Translations under genes and position numbers: made by a program | Shown here: in pieces, positions 16,405 through 26,628 of the stretch | How the letters are laid out: every line of letters starts with the position of its first letter | Position numbering within the stretch: the first letter of the stretch is position 1 | Origin: Nostoc sp. ATCC 43529 | Lineage (GTDB): Bacteria > Cyanobacteriota > Cyanobacteriia > Cyanobacteriales > Nostocaceae | Direction: 5' to 3' | Assembly (NCBI GenBank): GCA_003326205.1 | Contig: LWTK01000001.1 | Coordinates: forward strand, 124,001-188,000 | Length of the DNA stretch: 64,000 bases | Notes under the pieces: generated by a model | Told to the model about the DNA's origin: nothing | Seen by the model: only the letters and a program-made list of their open reading frames with translations | Databases searched by the model: none

Positions 16405-18771
16405 TCAGCCTTCTGCCTCCTGCCCTGTGCCTTTCTGGCTAAAATTTTCCAACAATGATTGATTGGGCGTTAACTGAGTTTCAAAACGGCTGTAAACAAT
16501 TTGGGTTGGATACCAAGAAGAAAACCAGTAGGAATCTTGAATAATCTGGCAAGAATTACCCGCATCTGGCAACTCAAATTGAACTAAACCTAAATTATTT
16601 AATCCAACTACTTCTCGCCCTTCTTGAAACCAGCGAGATTTCCAAAACATTAGAGGTTGTAAATATCTTCTTTTGTGATTTTTCGCTCGTTTCCAAGGAG
16701 CTATGAATGATGAAATATCTGTTGTGCATTTATAAGTCTGAGCGCTTTGTCGAATTATCCACTCCAGGACACAATACCAGTCAGGGTCAGTTAATTGCTG
16801 TTGTTGGCGTAGCCGATTGGGGTAGCGTTTGGCAGTAAAGGTATCGTGGTGTAATTTCTTGCCAGAAATTTCTACCATATTGGCCGGATTCATCCATCCA
16901 ATCCAATATCGCAGCTTTTCTGCTAATAACCAATCTTTCATTCGTGTATGAATCAGCCGTGTTAGTGCTTCTTCATTTTTCAAGGCACTAGAAGTTAGCT
17001 GTACTAAAACCGATCGCAATTGAGAATGGGTGCGTGCATAAGACAGACGAGCCGCAAAACTATAGTGAATATCCCCAGACAAAATAATCACTTGTCGCCG
17101 TTGTTTAAACAAGGTGTTGAGAAATTTTGCTAGTGCTTCAACATTAATGTTCCAAGCATCACCAACATCTGTGGAAAAAACTTTCTCTTGTTGTAAATTC
17201 CAATGGTGAACCCAATCAATTACTTGTGAACCAAATACATTAGTGGGTGCAATCACAAATGTGGTTTGAATCTGAGTTTCTTGAGCTATTTGTTGTAAAG
17301 GCAAAACTAGCTGTTGCTCAAAAGCTTTTGGACATAGCAGCATCGGTGGGGCGATGGCTTTTTGATCGGCTGGATAACCCCGCCAAGTACGTGTATCCAA
17401 AACAATCACTTCATGACAATCACTCTTGACTATGTAATTCCAAGTAAGCGCCTCAGGATGTCGAGCCAAAATAAACACTGAATCGTCTCGGATTAAAACA
17501 GGTAAATCCGTGTGGGGATCGTTGGGTGGCATCCCAACATAACGAGCGATCGCTTCATCAGCCTTTGTATCTTTTCCTTCATGGACTGACCAAGCTTCTG
17601 CCGCAGCCAGCAGTTTTTCCCCAGGTTGACCTGCTGCAAATTGTTCTGGTGTATTGCCCCAAGCTTGAAACACCGTGTAAGCCAAGAGCGCATTTTGCAC
17701 CACTCGCCGCCCCAAGGGACGCCCCAGAACTCGCAAACACCAAGCTTGGTTTAAATTCCAGTCGTCACTGACATCATGGTCATCAAAGATGGTGTATGTG
17801 GGAATATTTGCAAGGGCGCGGCGCACTTTTCCCAGGGTATAAATGAACTGTCGTAAATCTTTGACTGCCTGATTCCAATTTTTAATTGCTCGGCGATCGC
17901 GTGTTACTTGTCGTCCTTTAGGAAATACAACTGGCCAGCACACTGGTGACCACGCTAATAAATAAGTAGCATAATATTCACCCAGGCTCAGCAGATGACT
18001 AGCAACTTTCTCAGATTTATTATGTAATCCTGCGGTCAAGCCGGCTTCATTGGTAGCAACTTTAGCCCGTTCTCCAGGGGGCAATTCCTTGGGAGTGCAG
18101 TACACCCCACCCACAGGTAATTGTTCCTCCCAACCCAGTAAACCATCCCCAAGACTAGTAGCAACCCACAGCGACGGGTCTGCTACGTCATCACCATAAA
18201 TTTGATCCCCAGTCAGGAATAGCTGGTGAGGACGCCGCTGGGCTTGATTTGCAGATGCTTCAATTAAGCAATCGAGAATCGGTAGGGCATCAAACCCAGA
18301 ACCATGAGGTTTACGACAGGAAGCATGGACAATGTGCAAATCTTCGAGACGCTTGGGCGGTAGGGTAAAGGTTGGTTTTTGATGCTCAAAGTAGCTGATA
18401 CTAGCCGTAGGATAAGAGTTTGAGCATAATGCTTGTTGTAGTGTTTGCCGAGTCTGGTTAGCGACACTCAACTCCAAATCATAGGCATAAATGCAATTAC
18501 TACTTAGGCGATGTCCAAGTGTAGACCGAGCCGTGACAGCAACAACGTAAAGATACTTCCCCAAGGCAAAAGTAGAGCGTTCCCCCTGCAATAAGCAATC
18601 TCCCAGCACTTCGCCATCATTTGTTGTGTCATAAACCTTTAGTTCTACCTGACAAGCCTGTTTGAGTGCTAGCCATACCGTTACTGATTCCGGTTCAGTA
18701 TGTTTGAGAATTGGCCCTGCCAAAACTAGCGGTAACCTTTGGAAAAACTCGTCTCCAGCTTGATACTTCAT
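16405..18771 (-). CDS. PhoD-like metallophosphatase
   Basis: 788 residues from ATG 18771. An N-terminal beta-sandwich-like part (about 1-120) precedes the metallophosphatase core. Metal-binding motifs visible in order: LFLTGDQIYGDDVADP (about 195-210), TIFDDHDVSDDWNLN (about 335-349) and LSGDIHYSFAARL (about 555-567). These match PhoD-type alkaline phosphatase/phosphodiesterase enzymes that use Ca and Fe. It is longer than secreted PhoD and has no obvious Tat signal, so it is probably cytoplasmic, like other long cyanobacterial members. No Pho box was looked for in detail and neighbours give no pathway. Confidence 0.85.
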   Translation of the reverse strand: MKYQAGDEFFQRLPLVLAGPILKHTEPESVTVWLALKQACQVELKVYDTTNDGEVLGDCLLQGERSTFALGKYLYVVAVTARSTLGHRLSSNCIYAYDLELSVANQTRQTLQQALCSNSYPTASISYFEHQKPTFTLPPKRLEDLHIVHASCRKPHGSGFDALPILDCLIEASANQAQRRPHQLFLTGDQIYGDDVADPSLWVATSLGDGLLGWEEQLPVGGVYCTPKELPPGERAKVATNEAGLTAGLHNKSEKVASHLLSLGEYYATYLLAWSPVCWPVVFPKGRQVTRDRRAIKNWNQAVKDLRQFIYTLGKVRRALANIPTYTIFDDHDVSDDWNLNQAWCLRVLGRPLGRRVVQNALLAYTVFQAWGNTPEQFAAGQPGEKLLAAAEAWSVHEGKDTKADEAIARYVGMPPNDPHTDLPVLIRDDSVFILARHPEALTWNYIVKSDCHEVIVLDTRTWRGYPADQKAIAPPMLLCPKAFEQQLVLPLQQIAQETQIQTTFVIAPTNVFGSQVIDWVHHWNLQQEKVFSTDVGDAWNINVEALAKFLNTLFKQRRQVIILSGDIHYSFAARLSYARTHSQLRSVLVQLTSSALKNEEALTRLIHTRMKDWLLAEKLRYWIGWMNPANMVEISGKKLHHDTFTAKRYPNRLRQQQQLTDPDWYCVLEWIIRQSAQTYKCTTDISSFIAPWKRAKNHKRRYLQPLMFWKSRWFQEGREVVGLNNLGLVQFELPDAGNSCQIIQDSYWFSSWYPTQIVYSRFETQLTPNQSLLENFSQKGTGQEAEG

Positions 18772-19203
18772 TACAAACAGCTGACAAAGTGGATGATGTT
18801 TTGGATTATCTTGCTTTATTTCCCCGATGTCACCCGAACATCATAGCGATTTAAGAACCACTATAAACACTCCCAGCCAGGATTTCTCACAAAGATATAA
18901 AAAATAAGGGTTCAAAACGGCAAAAATATATATAGCAAAAGTATTTCAGCAATTATGTGGCAGTTGCCAGTTAGGTTAGAACATAAACTGATGGTAAAAC
19001 CCAGACACCAAGAGACTTTCTTTCCCTATTGCCTATTGCCTATTGCCTATTGCCTATTGCCTATTGCCTATTGCCTATTGCCTGTTGCCTATTACCTATT
19101 GCCTGTTGCCTATTGCCTATTGCCTGTTGCCTATTGCCTATTGCCTGTTGCCTGTTGCCTATTGCCTATTGCCTGCTTTAAAGCGCCCAGAGCCTTTAAT
19201 ATT
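18772..19203. repeat. Dispersed repeat copy with a long CCTATTG tail
   Basis: From about 18959 to 19024 there is a copy of a dispersed sequence that also occurs at 22437-22520, 49213-49299 and 58007-58393, containing AACATAAACTGATGGTAAAACC and GACTTTCTTTCC as landmarks. It runs directly into about 21 copies of CCT(A/G)TTG at 19025-19176. No gene is seen in the interval. Confidence 0.8.
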
Positions 19204-20534
19204 TCAACTCGCCATTGCTTTCGGTTGATGAACGGGTATTTCAACTACAATTTTGATGCCCTCTGATATTTTGGCATCACACCATATCTTGCCATGATGT
19301 TTTTGTGTGACTATTTGGTAGCTGATGAATAAGCCCAAGCCTGTGCCTTTGCCAATGGGTTTGGTAGTGAAAAAAGGATCGAAAATACGCCCTTGTAGTG
19401 CTTCAGGTATCCCCGATCCATTGTCGGCGATGCCTTCGGCGGGCTTCGCCAACGCAATTTGCACGCGATCGTCAGCCATCAGTTGAGTTGAAATACAGAT
19501 TTTACGAGGCTGTGGTTGTTGAGCATATTCTTCCAACACATCGATGGCATTCGTCAGTAAGTTCATAAATACCTGATTGAGTTGTCCGGGATAGCACTCA
19601 ACCAAAGGCAATTCACTATAGTCTTTAACAACTTCAATTGCTGGAAATTTTGGTTTTCCTTTGAGGCGATGTTGCAGAATCAGCAGTGTACTCTCAATAC
19701 CCTCATGGAGGTCAACAGCTTTAAATTCAGATTCATCCAGCCGGGAGAAGTTACGGAGAGATAAAACAATTTCCCGAATGCGTTCGGTGCCAACTTTGAT
19801 TGATTGCAGCACCTTCATCGCGTCTTGACCAGAAAGTCGAATTCCACTTCATCCAAAGGGGCTTGGAGGTCGAAGTTAGACTCTTGGGTGACTTGCTGCG
19901 CTACCTCTGTCACCAATTGCAGTGGTTTGGCAATACTGCTGGAAATTTGCAATCCTAGAATCAATGCCAAAATCACACAACTTAAACTGGTAAGAGCGAT
20001 CGCAATCATTGTCGGTCTAGCTTGGGTTATGGCGTCGTCATACAGCGATGACCACTCTAGAATGACAGCACCATCAACCTGATTTTCTTCCCCTTTGAGC
20101 ATCACGACAATGAGTTTAATTCCTTGGGGATAATCAACACTCTTTTCTAAAAAGGTTCTGACCTTGCCATCCTGGATCGTTTGCAGGACTTCGTTGCCTT
20201 GGTCATGGTCAAAAATAGTACCGACATTTTCCGGAACGGCATCCGCCAAAATCAGTTTCTGCCGATTGACCACCACAATATCGCGCTTTTGCAAATCATG
20301 TAGCAAATTAGTGTAGTGTTGCAATTCGTCTGAACGTTCAATAGAAATAGATTTTTTATCGTAATAAGCATCGTGGGCTATGGAAGTGGCAACCACTTGG
20401 GCAACGTGTTCAGCTTCCGCGATCGCTAGAGTTTCAGCAATTTTCTGGCTTTGGGCGATGGCAACTGCACCAACAACATTTGTTAATAAGGAAACACCAA
20501 CAAAGCTTCCAAGAAGTTTGTGAGAAATTTTCAT
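19204..20534 (-). pseudogene. Decayed sensor histidine kinase
   Basis: The 5' part (20534 to about 19845) encodes a transmembrane sensor: TM helix about residues 7-28, an extracytoplasmic region, TM about 170-195, then HAMP (SIAKPLQLVTEVAQQV). The 3' part (19818 to 19204) encodes VGTERIREIVLSLRNFSRLDE, an N-box (FMNLLTNAIDVL), NGSGIPE and GKGTGLGL. Two lesions separate them. The dimerisation/phosphoacceptor region with the H-box is missing: HAMP joins directly to FDFLV. A single base appears lost in AAAG near 19823-19825, because adding one base lets FDFLVK continue as DAMKVLQSIKVG. Without the histidine and in two frames, it cannot signal as a normal kinase. Confidence 0.85.
19426..19455. 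repeat. Short palindromic repeat inside the kinase ATPase domain
   Basis: A GC-rich near-palindrome (GGCGATGCC...GGCTTCGCC) splits the motif that should read QIAIADNGSGIP, adding about seven residues (LAKPAEG) in frame. Its core GGCGAAGCC is shared with the hairpin at 44775-44818. Confidence 0.7.
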
Positions 20535-20725
20535 AGCGAAAGGTCAGCTATAACTACATCAGTATTAAGTTATTCTTCCCAAATCGCCGTAGAAAATTGA
20601 TTTTTAGCCTTTTTGCCTAAATATGGAATTTTTTACTACAAATTATCGTAACGTTCCAGAAATACCCAGTAGTTTGGGACAGGCGGTTCGCCCATCCCTC
20701 AAAAGTAATTTTTGGAATCGATTAA

Positions 20726-22117
20726 CTAATTCCGAGCAATACCTTCTTGACGTGCGGCGCGTTGCACAGCAGCAGCAACGGCAGTCACAACGCGTTCATC
20801 AAAAACTGAAGGAATAATGTGTTCGCGATTCAAGTCTGAAGGATTTACCAAAGAAGCGATCGCAGTTGCAGCCTCTAGGTACATTGTGGTGGTAATTGCC
20901 TGTGCCCGACAATCTAAAGCACCACGGAATACTCCAGGAAAAGCTAAAACGTTATTGATTTGATTCGGGTAATCACTGCGACCGGTGGCGATAACAGCGA
21001 CATGTTTGTGAATTAATTCTGGCTGAATTTCGGGAATGGGATTGGCCATTGCAAACACAATTGGGTCTTTCGCCATCGATTGCACCATTTCGGGTGTCAA
21101 CACTCCTGGTGCGCTGACACCAATAAATACATCTGCGCCCTGCATTGCACCTGCTAAGGTACCTTGAGCTTTCACGGCAAATTCGAGTTTTTCTTCTGTG
21201 AGGTCTGTACGACTGGTAGAGATAATTCCTTTGGAGTCGCACATCCAGATTTTGTCTGCTCCAGCTTTCTTGAGCAACCGAGCGATCGCCACTCCAGCTG
21301 CACCTGCACCGTTAATCACAATGCGGATTTCTCCGATTGTTTTGTGTACTAACTTCAAGGCATTAAACAAGGCTGCCAAGGTGACAATTGCGGTACCGTG
21401 TTGGTCGTCATGAAAAACAGGAATATCTAATTCCTGACGCAATCTCGCTTCAATTTCAAAACAACGTGGCGCAGCAATATCTTCTAAATTCACGCCGCCA
21501 AATACCGGAGCAATATTCTTGACTGCCTGGATAATCTCGTCTGTATTTTGCGTAGCTAAACAGATGGGAAAAGCATCCAGTCCGGCAAATTCTTTGAATA
21601 GCATCGCTTTGCCTTCCATAACTGGGAGTGCCGCCGCCGGGCCGAGATTTCCCAAACCTAAAACTGCACTACCATCTGTAACAATGGCAACAGTATTTTG
21701 TTTAATGGTTAACTTGTAAACTTCTTCTGGATCTTGAGCGATCGCGGTACAAATTCTGCCGACTCCTGGTGTGTAAGCCATTGCTAAATCGGACACACTC
21801 TTTAAGGGAATTCGGCTAGCAATGCTGATTTTGCCACCGCGATGCAAATTGAAGGTGCGATCGTAAACACTGAGTAACTTAATATCAGGCAGTGCTTTGA
21901 CTGCTTGCACAATCGTTTCAGCGTGTTCGGTACTAGCAGCATCAACGGTAATATCGCGGGTAGACTCTTTGCGGGTTTGCTCGATTAAATCAATTTGACC
22001 GAGATTACCGCCAGTAGTGGCGATCGCTTGGGTTACCGACGCCAACATCCCCACGCGATTGGGAATCTGCAAGCGTAGTGTCAAACTAAAACTAGAATTA
22101 GGAGTTAGGTCTGGCAT
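20726..22117 (-). CDS. NAD(P)-dependent malic enzyme with N-terminal ACT domain
   Basis: 463 residues from ATG 22117. Residues 1-85 form an ACT-like regulatory domain (RLQIPNRVGMLASVTQAIATTGG). The malic enzyme domain follows, with AMAYTPGVGR, the IVTDGSAVLGLGNLGP signature, ALPVMEGKAMLFKEFAGLDA, metal-binding VNLEDIAAPRCFEIE and FHDDQHGTA. The NAD-binding GAGAAGVAIARLL starts the C-terminal nucleotide fold. It oxidatively decarboxylates malate to pyruvate in the cytoplasm. The ACT domain suggests allosteric control by a small ligand. It lacks the phosphotransacetylase-like tail of long MaeB enzymes. Confidence 0.93.
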   Translation of the reverse strand: MPDLTPNSSFSLTLRLQIPNRVGMLASVTQAIATTGGNLGQIDLIEQTRKESTRDITVDAASTEHAETIVQAVKALPDIKLLSVYDRTFNLHRGGKISIASRIPLKSVSDLAMAYTPGVGRICTAIAQDPEEVYKLTIKQNTVAIVTDGSAVLGLGNLGPAAALPVMEGKAMLFKEFAGLDAFPICLATQNTDEIIQAVKNIAPVFGGVNLEDIAAPRCFEIEARLRQELDIPVFHDDQHGTAIVTLAALFNALKLVHKTIGEIRIVINGAGAAGVAIARLLKKAGADKIWMCDSKGIISTSRTDLTEEKLEFAVKAQGTLAGAMQGADVFIGVSAPGVLTPEMVQSMAKDPIVFAMANPIPEIQPELIHKHVAVIATGRSDYPNQINNVLAFPGVFRGALDCRAQAITTTMYLEAATAIASLVNPSDLNREHIIPSVFDERVVTAVAAAVQRAARQEGIARN

Positions 22118-22959
22118 GTTGATTTGGGATTTTAAGTTTTAGATCTTATATTGAATTGCTTAGTAATAATCTAGACGAAAGCTAAAATCTATATTTTACT
22201 GAATATGAACTAGTAATAATTTATAACCGTATTTATAAATTCAAGACAAGATATTTATGATACCAGCATCTCTCTTTTGCCAAACAACACTCCTAAAATA
22301 ATTCAAGTTTCTCCTTTGATAGCAGATTTTAACAAGCGTGAAGTAGGCCATTTCAGTCTGCTAGCTAAGTATGGAGATGATTATATTTAAACCGCGTCTA
22401 CTTTGAAACCCTTAGTTTTTTGAAAATTGGGTTTTATTGCAGTCGAAGCATAGTTTAGAACATAAATTGACAGTAAAACCCGGACACCAACAGACTTTCT
22501 TTCCTTATTGCCTGTTGCCTTTTTGTAACACCGCAAGATATACGTCAGAATCTATACATGAAGTTGTTTAATTTACAAGTGTTTATCAACATATAATTTG
22601 TGTGATCGAGGACACATATTTTGTAATCGCTACAAGCATACTATTTTTTTGTGCAGGAATACAGCTAAAGCATGGCTTTTAACTTGACAAACATCCAGAA
22701 GATTTGTAATCTGTCAAAGTTAGTCTGTACAAAATCCAACAACATCTCAATCCAAAGCTAAAACTTATTTAATTTGCATAGTCAAATTTTCAGTACGCTT
22801 TATTGACTATGTAAATCAAAGATAGAACAGCTTTAATATCTATCATTCGCATATATCCGAATGGCTCTAAGAGAACGCGAAAACTTAGCTAGCATTTCTC
22901 ACAATTCGTGCTTTTAGCATTTTTCATAAGCTTATACCTAGACTATCTTTTGCACATTT
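22118..22959. other. Long intergenic region with one dispersed repeat copy
   Basis: 842 bp, AT-rich and without a credible ORF. At 22437-22520 it carries a copy of the dispersed repeat seen at 18959, 49213 and 58007, ending in a short TTGCCTG tail. The remainder holds nothing I can name. Confidence 0.6.
22437..22520 (+). repeat. Dispersed repeat copy (CCTATTG-tailed family)
   Basis: Landmarks GCATAGTTTAGAACATAAA, GTAAAACCCGGACACCAA and GACTTTCTTTCC occur in the same order as in the other three copies; the tail has only two heptamers. Confidence 0.8.
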
Positions 22960-23085
22960 ATGATGGTGAAAATTTTCATAACGTGTGAAACTCCTGAATC
23001 TAGGTTTGATCGGGTTTTGATAAATGCAAAAAGCATTATAAATTGCAAAGCTCTGCAAGTAATTTACACACACAAAAATAAACCA

Positions 23086-24597
23086 ATGAAACATTACCTC
23101 AGAAGTTTTTCATTAGCTATACCGTTTCTATTTGTTGGAATCGCCGCACTATTAGGCTGCAATTTCACACAGGAATCTTTTAACATTCATCAAGCATTGA
23201 GCAATTCGATCAATGATTTGCACTTGGGATTAATACCACTGGTATTACTCGGTTGTACCCGTGCAATCTATGTTGCTAACCAAGAAACAAAATCAATCTT
23301 TACCGTGCGTTCTATGGACTGGTCTGATGCAAATATGGCTACAAGCTTATGGGCATCACCTGAAGGTAGCGATCGCACAGGTGCTGGTGAAAATGATGAG
23401 GGTAAGCCGTTTACATGGACATCTAAGTATAAGAGCCTGGTTGTATGTAACTATGGAAAGGCTACAACTGATGGCATAAACGAGGAGGGCTTAGTTGCTA
23501 ATCTGCTTTTTCTACCACAAGCTTGCTACAAGCATAATGACTATGAGAATAAACCACGTTTACCGATTAGTGGCTTGGCACAGTATGTACTAGACAGATA
23601 CGCAACTGTCAAAGATGCTGTAGAAGGATTAAAGCAGGAGCCATTTTTTATTGTCACGTCTGAGCTAGCTGTCGCAAAATTAGACACAGGCTCCAAGGAG
23701 TTTAATGTATATCTCAAACCTATAGTCATACATTTGTCCATTTCAGATGCTAAGGGAGAGTCGGCAGTCTTACAATACGTGGAGGGTGAAAAGGACGAAC
23801 TGGATCGCAAGGACGATCTATCTCCAAATTATAAATTAGTAGTTTACTACGTTCCAAAGAAGGATGAAGCTGAAGGGAAAGAAACGATTAGTGTGTTGAC
23901 TAACAACCTGTATGACAAGCAATTAGAACTTTTAAAGAGTTTTCAAACAGAAAATGGAGACTTTGATTGGGGAAGTCAAAATGAAGTATTTAGTTGGGAT
24001 GGACTGAAAAAAGATAATTCAAAAAAAGAGATGAATCCGCCAATGAATGGCTCTGATATTCGATTTCTCCGCGCCTCATTCTACAGCGATAGGCTCGAAA
24101 AAGTCTATGACAAGGAAGATCCTAAGTTTAAAGAAAATTCGAGACCATTTATTGATGAGACTCAAAGAATTCCTGGCCAGGGAAATTCTTATAAAATATG
24201 GTTAGAAGAGTGGTCAAAACACGAAGGTCTTGCTAGAGCTTTTTCGTTGATTCGTAATATGTCAACGCCTTTAAGTGTTAAGGCAATAGATGATAACCCA
24301 TTCCTTGCCTCTACACTCTGGCGCACTGTTGCAGATCATGGTAACAAGCGCTATTTCTTTGAATTAAGTAGGGCTTTATATCCACTATATGTTGATTTGA
24401 AAGAATTATTTGCTGACTTAAAGACAGTGAAAAAATTAGATCTGTATGTCCCGCCAGCAAAAGAGGGTGATAAAGGGATTGATCTACTGGAGGATCAACT
24501 AAACAATGAAGAAAAGATAGGCAAGGTGAATGATCTGTTTCAAGATGTGGAAGGTGGTCAATGGTTTTATTTTGACTACCAGAAGCCTGACAAATAA
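23086..24597 (+). CDS. Choloylglycine hydrolase/linear amide C-N hydrolase family lipoprotein
   Basis: 503 residues from the ATG at 23086. A frame start at 22960 would add 42 residues without a signal-like N-terminus. MKHYLRSF then a hydrophobic stretch ending in LLGC resembles a lipoprotein signal, with the Cys at about residue 25. The Ntn-hydrolase nucleophile is probably the Cys in GCTRAIYVANQ (about residue 57), followed by the paired Arg and Asp in VRSMDW. GINEEGLVANLLFL and SVLTNNLYD match the two active-site asparagines. The family cleaves amide bonds in bile salts, penicillin V or acyl-homoserine lactones; in a cyanobacterium the last or an unknown amide is more likely. The protein is longer than typical members, with a charged C-terminal region. 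Confidence 0.82.
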   Translation: MKHYLRSFSLAIPFLFVGIAALLGCNFTQESFNIHQALSNSINDLHLGLIPLVLLGCTRAIYVANQETKSIFTVRSMDWSDANMATSLWASPEGSDRTGAGENDEGKPFTWTSKYKSLVVCNYGKATTDGINEEGLVANLLFLPQACYKHNDYENKPRLPISGLAQYVLDRYATVKDAVEGLKQEPFFIVTSELAVAKLDTGSKEFNVYLKPIVIHLSISDAKGESAVLQYVEGEKDELDRKDDLSPNYKLVVYYVPKKDEAEGKETISVLTNNLYDKQLELLKSFQTENGDFDWGSQNEVFSWDGLKKDNSKKEMNPPMNGSDIRFLRASFYSDRLEKVYDKEDPKFKENSRPFIDETQRIPGQGNSYKIWLEEWSKHEGLARAFSLIRNMSTPLSVKAIDDNPFLASTLWRTVADHGNKRYFFELSRALYPLYVDLKELFADLKTVKKLDLYVPPAKEGDKGIDLLEDQLNNEEKIGKVNDLFQDVEGGQWFYFDYQKPDK

Positions 24598-25230
24598 ACT
24601 AGTAATTGAATTCAGTAAATTATTAGACAGCGTGGCTGCAAAGCATCTATAAAAGTCACATAACCGCGTCCAAGGATGTTTCAGACTGGTGATGAACACC
24701 CTTGGACGACGTTTACATTTAAGGTAATGTTAACTATTGTCGCTGTTGGGCAATATTTTCATTACAGACCCGGACAAAAATTTCGTCATCATCAACAACT
24801 ACAAGATTTAGCACTCTTTCATCACTTTGGTGAAAGAAAAATCTCAACTAACGAACTTAAATATTAAAAATCCGTTAACATAAATTAATACTCAATCAAT
24901 ACAAATTACGTCGTAGTGGAGCGATTGCTTGACTACACAATTTTGTTTTTAGTTTCCGGTGCTAGTTACTATATCAAATATTACCTATTGATTTATAGCA
25001 TCTACCGTATTCAAATTTCAAATTTTAGCAGCCATAATTTTATTAGTGAATTATTTTTTTACCAAAAATCCAGCCCAGTTTAACTTAACAGCAAATTATA
25101 AACTCCGTAAATACCAAGCCGTGAGTAAATAATATCTCTTAAGCGGGAGGTTAATTAAAGGAATTGCCAGACAAATTGTTACAAGTACAGTCAAATTAAC
25201 AAAAATTTGCACCTCATACCTAGCCTTGAC
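24598..25230. other. Intergenic with one hairpin
   Basis: A hairpin at 24667-24708 has 9-bp perfect arms (CGTCCAAGG and its complement), about 70 bp beyond the hydrolase stop, and may act as a terminator or structured 3' end. An open frame at 24676-24867 overlaps it and has no recognisable character. The rest is AT-rich. Confidence 0.5.
24667..24708 (+). terminator. Possible hairpin terminator after the amide hydrolase gene
   Basis: Arms CGTCCAAGG and CCTTGGACG are separated by 24 bases, with partial extra pairing inside. There is no strong T-run, so the terminator role is tentative. Confidence 0.4.
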
Positions 25231-26376
25231 ATGACTTTACAATCTTCTCGCTCTGATAAAATTCTAGTTGTTGATGACTCTCCTGATAATGTATTTCTAA
25301 TCAAAACTATTTTGGAGGAAGAAGGTTACACCATTAGCACCGCAGAAAATGGTATTTCGGCATTGGCACAATTGCAAGCATCTCCTTGTGACTTAGTTCT
25401 CCTAGATTTAATGATGCCAGGTATGGATGGATACGAAGTTACTAAGCATATTCGTGGAGATATGAAATTATCACAATATATTCCCATACTGCTAATCACT
25501 GCCCACGATGCGCCCAATGTTGCCCACGGATTAGACTTGGGTGCTGATGATTTTATCCGTAAACCAGTGACAGTGGATGAATTATTAGCAAGAGTGCGAT
25601 CGCTTTTGCGTTTAAAGCACAGTATGGATGAACGCGATGAAATCGCCCGCCAGCGAGAAGATTTTGTCTCCCGCCTCGCCCACGACTTACGCACTCCCCT
25701 AGTAGCAGCCGATCGCATGTTAATGCTATTTCAACAAGGCGCTTTAGGAGCATTATCACCGCAAATGCAGGAATTAATTGCCATCATGGCTCGAAGCAAT
25801 ATTAACTTGCTTTCTATGGTCAATACCTTATTAGAAGTTTATCGCTTTGAAGCAGGTCGGAAAACTTTGGCATTGCAACCTGTTAATTTAGCACACTTAC
25901 TAGAGGAAGTAACTGGAGAATTGACGCCCCTGGCTCAAGCCAAAAAACTGTCGCTAAATGTCGAATTATCTAAGGAATTAAAGACAAACACAGTAATAGG
26001 CGATCGCTTAGAATTACATCGTCTATTCACTAATCTTATCGGCAATGCAATCAAATTTACCGATTCTGGTTTGGTGACTATTCGTCTTACTTCCCAAACC
26101 CAGTTTGCCAAAAATAGCGAATATCAATTCTCTGGAAAATCTAATTTTACTGACTACATTAGCATTGAGATAGCCGATACCGGCCCAGGTATTCCTCGTG
26201 AAGAACAAACCACCATATTTGAACGATTTCGCCAAGGTAGTCACAAAAGTTCTGGTAGTGGCTTAGGACTGTATCTTGCTCGCCGAATTGTTGAGGCACA
26301 TCAAGGTATTATTTTGCTGAATTCAGAGTTAGGTAAAGGTAGTACATTTATTGTAATTCTACCACAAAAAACATAA
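25231..26376 (+). CDS. Receiver-histidine kinase hybrid
   Basis: 381 residues from ATG 25231 (a TTG at 25207 is possible). The N-terminal receiver (about 10-125) has VVDDSP, the phospho-acceptor Asp in LVLLDLMMPGMDG and the lysine in RKPVTVDE. A HisKA domain follows, with the phosphoacceptor His in SRLAHDLRTPLVAADRM, then a HATPase domain with LIGNAIKFTDSG, IADTGPGIPREEQ and GSGLGLYLARRIVEAH. There is no transmembrane segment, so it is a cytoplasmic kinase whose activity is probably set by phosphorylation of its own receiver. Neither a partner kinase nor a target regulator is adjacent. Confidence 0.92.
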   Translation: MTLQSSRSDKILVVDDSPDNVFLIKTILEEEGYTISTAENGISALAQLQASPCDLVLLDLMMPGMDGYEVTKHIRGDMKLSQYIPILLITAHDAPNVAHGLDLGADDFIRKPVTVDELLARVRSLLRLKHSMDERDEIARQREDFVSRLAHDLRTPLVAADRMLMLFQQGALGALSPQMQELIAIMARSNINLLSMVNTLLEVYRFEAGRKTLALQPVNLAHLLEEVTGELTPLAQAKKLSLNVELSKELKTNTVIGDRLELHRLFTNLIGNAIKFTDSGLVTIRLTSQTQFAKNSEYQFSGKSNFTDYISIEIADTGPGIPREEQTTIFERFRQGSHKSSGSGLGLYLARRIVEAHQGIILLNSELGKGSTFIVILPQKT

Positions 26377-26628
26377 CTAAATTATTAATTAAACCTCGTC
26401 TAAATTAATAACTGGAGTTTTAAAAAGAGAATATAGAAAAGTGTAGAATTTGTGAAGCAAACTCGATTCTGAAAAACTAGAGTTTCCAAATTAGACGTGG
26501 TTTAGCATTTATCAAGCGATTGGTATTTTAAATCGTCTTTAATAGAAGTTTTTGTAATATAGCTGTGCAATACTGCAAATATACAGACGCAGCCATAAGA
26601 TTAAATAACTAGTTCATAGCACAAAACA

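Noticed and set aside
18955..19266. Frames translating as repeated [14 protein letters not shown]
   Set aside because: They are translations of the CCTATTG array; the same peptide appears wherever the array occurs (7409, 11165).
20623..20817. 64-codon plus-strand frame opposite the malic enzyme 3' end
   Set aside because: It overlaps a well-supported gene on the other strand and has no recognisable domain.
24676..24867. 63-codon plus-strand frame after the amide hydrolase
   Set aside because: It overlaps a hairpin and has no motif or plausible start context; it could be a relic but nothing supports that.
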